This document shows positions 61,751 through 64,000 of a stretch of DNA of 64,000 bases, piece after piece. Where the stretch lies: contig NZ_WTPY01000005.1 in NCBI RefSeq assembly GCF_011378905.1, positions 124,001-188,000 on the forward strand. The letters run 5' to 3'. The notes under the pieces are model-generated. The model made no database searches. It saw only the letters and a list, made by a program, of their open reading frames with translations, and was not told where the DNA came from. Position numbers and translations under genes: made by a program. Origin of the DNA: Paraglaciecola sp. 20A4. Its GTDB lineage: Bacteria; Pseudomonadota; Gammaproteobacteria; Enterobacterales; Alteromonadaceae. Position 1 is the stretch's first letter. Each line of letters starts with the position of its first letter.

Positions 61751-61939
61751 TTAGGCAAATGTGTTTACCACAGAACCTAAACTCGGATTTGATGAAGATG
61801 ATGGTACGTCAGCTGCTGATTCGAGAAGCTGAAGCGTCGCTTGACCATCTTGTTGCTGCTGGGATTTAGCCATCTGCAACGATTTTATTTCAAGCGTCGC
61901 ACCGGATGATCCAGAAGCAGCGCTTCCTTGAATGTCCAT
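61751..61939 (-). CDS. YjfB-like putative motility protein
   Basis: 62 aa, MDIQGSAASGSSGATLEIK, then AKSQQQQDGQATLQLLESA and a C-terminal VVNTFA, matching the small YjfB family (B. subtilis gene, function unclear, linked to motility). AGGGG lies before the ATG at 61939; the frame is open upstream. Its stop touches the epmB stop, tail to tail. Confidence 0.7.
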   Translation of the reverse strand: MDIQGSAASGSSGATLEIKSLQMAKSQQQQDGQATLQLLESAADVPSSSSNPSLGSVVNTFA

Positions 61940-62053
61940 ACCAGAACCCCTATTGCTTGTAGCAAAGTTGAAAAGCAGGCAAAATCGCCCGCTCTTCGAT
62001 GTATCGACCACTACGTATAAAACTTTAACCCTTCAACTGATTAAGTAATAACC

Positions 62054-62365
62054 ATGCAAAAAATTATTGAAAAACTAACTGAGAACGCCCAACTAATTTA
62101 CCGTAAATCAATTGACGCAGACGCTATTATTGCCAAGCTTCAAAGCTCAGGAAAAGGCAAGTTCAACGCTATTTTCCCTAGCGATGCAGGGTTTATTGCA
62201 AGTGGTCGTTTCTTCAAGCCATACGTAGAAGAACTGGCTCAAGATATCGCCAACTTGAGTCAGATAGAACCTGAACAACAAAAACAGGCTTTACCAAAAG
62301 TCGTTAAAAAAATTGAATTGCTATTAACCACTCTTAACCAATTTCAAGTCAGCGTTAAAGTATAA
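62054..62365 (+). CDS. conserved hypothetical protein, 103 aa
   Basis: A small helical protein with two helical segments around FNAIFPSDAGFIASGRFFKPYVEELAQDIA. No signal peptide, TM helix or metal motif. I do not recognise a characterised family. A short gap (37 bp) separates it from the SMR gene, so they may share a transcript. Confidence 0.65.
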   Translation: MQKIIEKLTENAQLIYRKSIDADAIIAKLQSSGKGKFNAIFPSDAGFIASGRFFKPYVEELAQDIANLSQIEPEQQKQALPKVVKKIELLLTTLNQFQVSVKV

Positions 62366-62402
62366 TGGCAACAGATCAGCACGCAGTTTAAGGAAATATA
62401 AA

Positions 62403-62732
62403 ATGGGCTATTGGTATCTTAGTGCCGCGATTATCGCAGAAGTAATTGGCACTTTAGCGCTAAAAGCATCTGATGGCTTTAACCATGCTTTGGCTAGTAC
62501 GGTTTGCGTTGTGGGCTATGCCACTGCATTCTACTGTTTATCATTGGTGCTTAAAACGGTGCCTGTTGGTATCGCATATGCTATTTGGGCTGGTATGGGG
62601 ATCGTGTTGATCGCTACGATAAGCGCGGTAATGACAAAAACCTTACCTGACATGCCCGCGATCATTGGCATATTGCTTATTTTAACTGGTGTTATAGTAA
62701 TTAATATTTTCTCAAAGACCACGGGGCACTAA
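62403..62732 (+). CDS. small multidrug resistance (SMR) efflux protein
   Basis: 109 aa, four TM helices. The membrane Glu of helix 1 in AIIAEVIGTLALKAS and the helix-3 YAIWAGMGIVLI are SMR hallmarks, closest to EmrE (quaternary cation efflux by proton antiport). AAGGA fits the ATG. I leave the symbol open between EmrE and other SMR subtypes. Confidence 0.9.
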   Translation: MGYWYLSAAIIAEVIGTLALKASDGFNHALASTVCVVGYATAFYCLSLVLKTVPVGIAYAIWAGMGIVLIATISAVMTKTLPDMPAIIGILLILTGVIVINIFSKTTGH

Positions 62733-62795
62733 TCTGCCCGATTTTGCTAAACTGACGTCTTGCATGACATTGAGAAATATTCCGTTTCCCCGTTT

Positions 62796-64000
62796 TTATC
62801 GATTAGCCTTTAATTGACTGATAGGTAGTAGCCCAATGCGTCGGTCAATTTCCACCAGCAACATTTTGTATTCTGGACTATCGACTTGCTTAAACCGTTC
62901 GGTGAAGGATGCCTTATCGATATTTTCCGGTAGTGATTGCATGTCTGGGAAAAATGGTTCTTCATTATCGGATTGCGCTAAGAGCCGTTGCATGGCAAAT
63001 GCGCTATCTTCATCAGTGGCTATCTGAGCAAAATTCACACCTGCATGGTCCGCGGCTAGATCTACAAAACTGTAACCACTTCCGCCTTCTCCGCGATCCA
63101 TTAGTTCCTTAAATTCACCGATGGCAGCAGTTAGACCTTGTTCAGATAATACTTTGATGGCTGCTGAAAAAATAAAATGCTGACTTAAATCAGCGCGCTT
63201 CATTAAAGTAGGCATTTTACGGGGTGCTGCGATGCGTTTCGCTTGCGGCTGCACATCTCCCACAAAACTGGCAAATCTATGGTGCCCTGCGTAAGTTGCT
63301 AACGCCATAATGGCGGCTTCGTTTTCCTCATCTGCATTATCAATTGTCGAGCGATTTAGCGCCTCTGCGAACAAAGGTTGTATATAACGCGCCAGAGACT
63401 GAGAGCTTTGTTGTTTACCCACATCTAAATCAGCCAAGAAACGCAAGTAGTGTGCGGTAGCAATACTTAAATCTGTCTCTGCACCAATTTCCCGCTTCAA
63501 ATCCTTTAAATTACGTAGAAACGTATCCAATGGACGCATTGCAATAATCATATTGCCTTGAAACATACGAATACTATCAATTTGCTCTACAAACTGGCTA
63601 GCGATGGTGCTATTTGTCCACCAATCGGCTAGCCACACTAGCGTGCGTAAGGTTTCTCTACCGGGTAACACTATGCTACCCAAACGCACTTCTGACAATT
63701 GCAGCCCCTGGCCAGGATGGATCAACGCGCTGAAATTCACATAACGACCAACAGGGTTATTTGGTAACTGATAACTGGCAGAGATGCTGCTTGCCAGCGG
63801 CGTAATATTCACTTGCCCCTGAAACTGCTGTTTCGCACGTTGTAAGAAGCCCACTAGGCTATTCAGCTGATTTTCACTTAAAGGAATTTGCTGGTCTAAC
63901 GTACGATCTTTTACACTTAGCTTTATCTGCTCGATAAGCTCTTTAACCGATTCAGCGTCGTTTACTTGTGTTGCGCTCGTCGCTACCACCAAGGGCTGCT
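62796..64000 (-). CDS. hypothetical protein, cut by the window edge
   Basis: The frame stays open to the right edge, so the N-terminus is missing. About 400 residues are visible, mostly helical, with VRLGSIVLPGRETLRTLVWLADWW and a YSFVDLAADHAGVNFA segment. No signature is recognised. The first in-frame start codon seen is a TTG at 63992, but the true start is probably outside the window. Confidence 0.7.
   Translation of the reverse strand, partial: QPLVVATSATQVNDAESVKELIEQIKLSVKDRTLDQQIPLSENQLNSLVGFLQRAKQQFQGQVNITPLASSISASYQLPNNPVGRYVNFSALIHPGQGLQLSEVRLGSIVLPGRETLRTLVWLADWWTNSTIASQFVEQIDSIRMFQGNMIIAMRPLDTFLRNLKDLKREIGAETDLSIATAHYLRFLADLDVGKQQSSQSLARYIQPLFAEALNRSTIDNADEENEAAIMALATYAGHHRFASFVGDVQPQAKRIAAPRKMPTLMKRADLSQHFIFSAAIKVLSEQGLTAAIGEFKELMDRGEGGSGYSFVDLAADHAGVNFAQIATDEDSAFAMQRLLAQSDNEEPFFPDMQSLPENIDKASFTERFKQVDSPEYKMLLVEIDRRIGLLPISQLKANR

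Overview
The window reads as ordinary chromosome of a marine gammaproteobacterium of the order Alteromonadales. A Glaciecola/Paraglaciecola-like genus is my inference, not a proven identification. The grounds are a complete Na+-pumping NADH:quinone reductase (Nqr) operon, the second elongation factor G (EF-G2) typical of Vibrio/Shewanella/Alteromonas relatives, the EF-P lysylation genes, FabV as enoyl-ACP reductase, and many c-di-GMP genes. I see no rRNA, tRNA, CRISPR array, integrase, transposase or prophage gene.

Layout. 0-7.4 kb: astacin-like protease, SGNH hydrolase, small P-loop kinase, pyrB, hemL, class III cyclase, DyP-type peroxidase. 7.4-10.7 kb: glnK-amtB with a readable NtrC/sigma-54 control region, then a proline-rich membrane protein. 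10.7-17.9 kb: PBP1b, HrpB helicase, ThpR, PurU and a small barrel-like protein. 18-20.5 kb: a compact three-gene set (outer-membrane barrel, periplasmic binding-like protein, PqiA-like membrane protein) closed by a terminator. 20.5-25.7 kb: a frameshifted gene remnant, catalase, a degenerate GGDEF protein and an S41 protease lipoprotein. 25.8-31 kb: the S10 ribosomal protein operon with its promoter and L4-type attenuator leader, here detached from the str and spc operons. 31-43.5 kb: a GAF-GspE ATPase, a beta-propeller/amidohydrolase fusion, a diguanylate cyclase, EF-G2, a second amidohydrolase, an MBL-fold hydrolase and a DUF1653 protein. 43.6-52 kb: dinB, nqrM, apbE and nqrFEDCBA. 52.4-64 kb: fabV, a Pmp3-like peptide, bolA, alkB, rlmG, a periplasmic cyclophilin, a GNAT, a membrane GGDEF enzyme, epmA, efp, epmB, a YjfB-like protein, an SMR transporter, and a gene cut by the right edge.

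Genes that work together: NqrA-F form the sodium pump, ApbE attaches the covalent FMNs to NqrB and NqrC, and NqrM serves maturation of the complex. EpmB isomerises lysine and EpmA attaches it to Lys34 of EF-P. GlnK gates AmtB. The S10 operon supplies eleven ribosomal proteins. In both post-translational systems (Nqr/ApbE and EF-P/EpmA) an intrinsic terminator lies between the abundant substrate genes and the modifying-enzyme gene.

The most unusual points are the DyP-type peroxidase whose GXXDG aspartate is tyrosine, the barrel-binding protein-PqiA module, the isolated S10 operon, the stand-alone GAF-GspE ATPase, a GTGAAC dyad motif shared by two hydrolase promoter regions, and the substrate-terminator-modifier gene arrangement seen twice. 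I did not find a clear new defence or mobile system.
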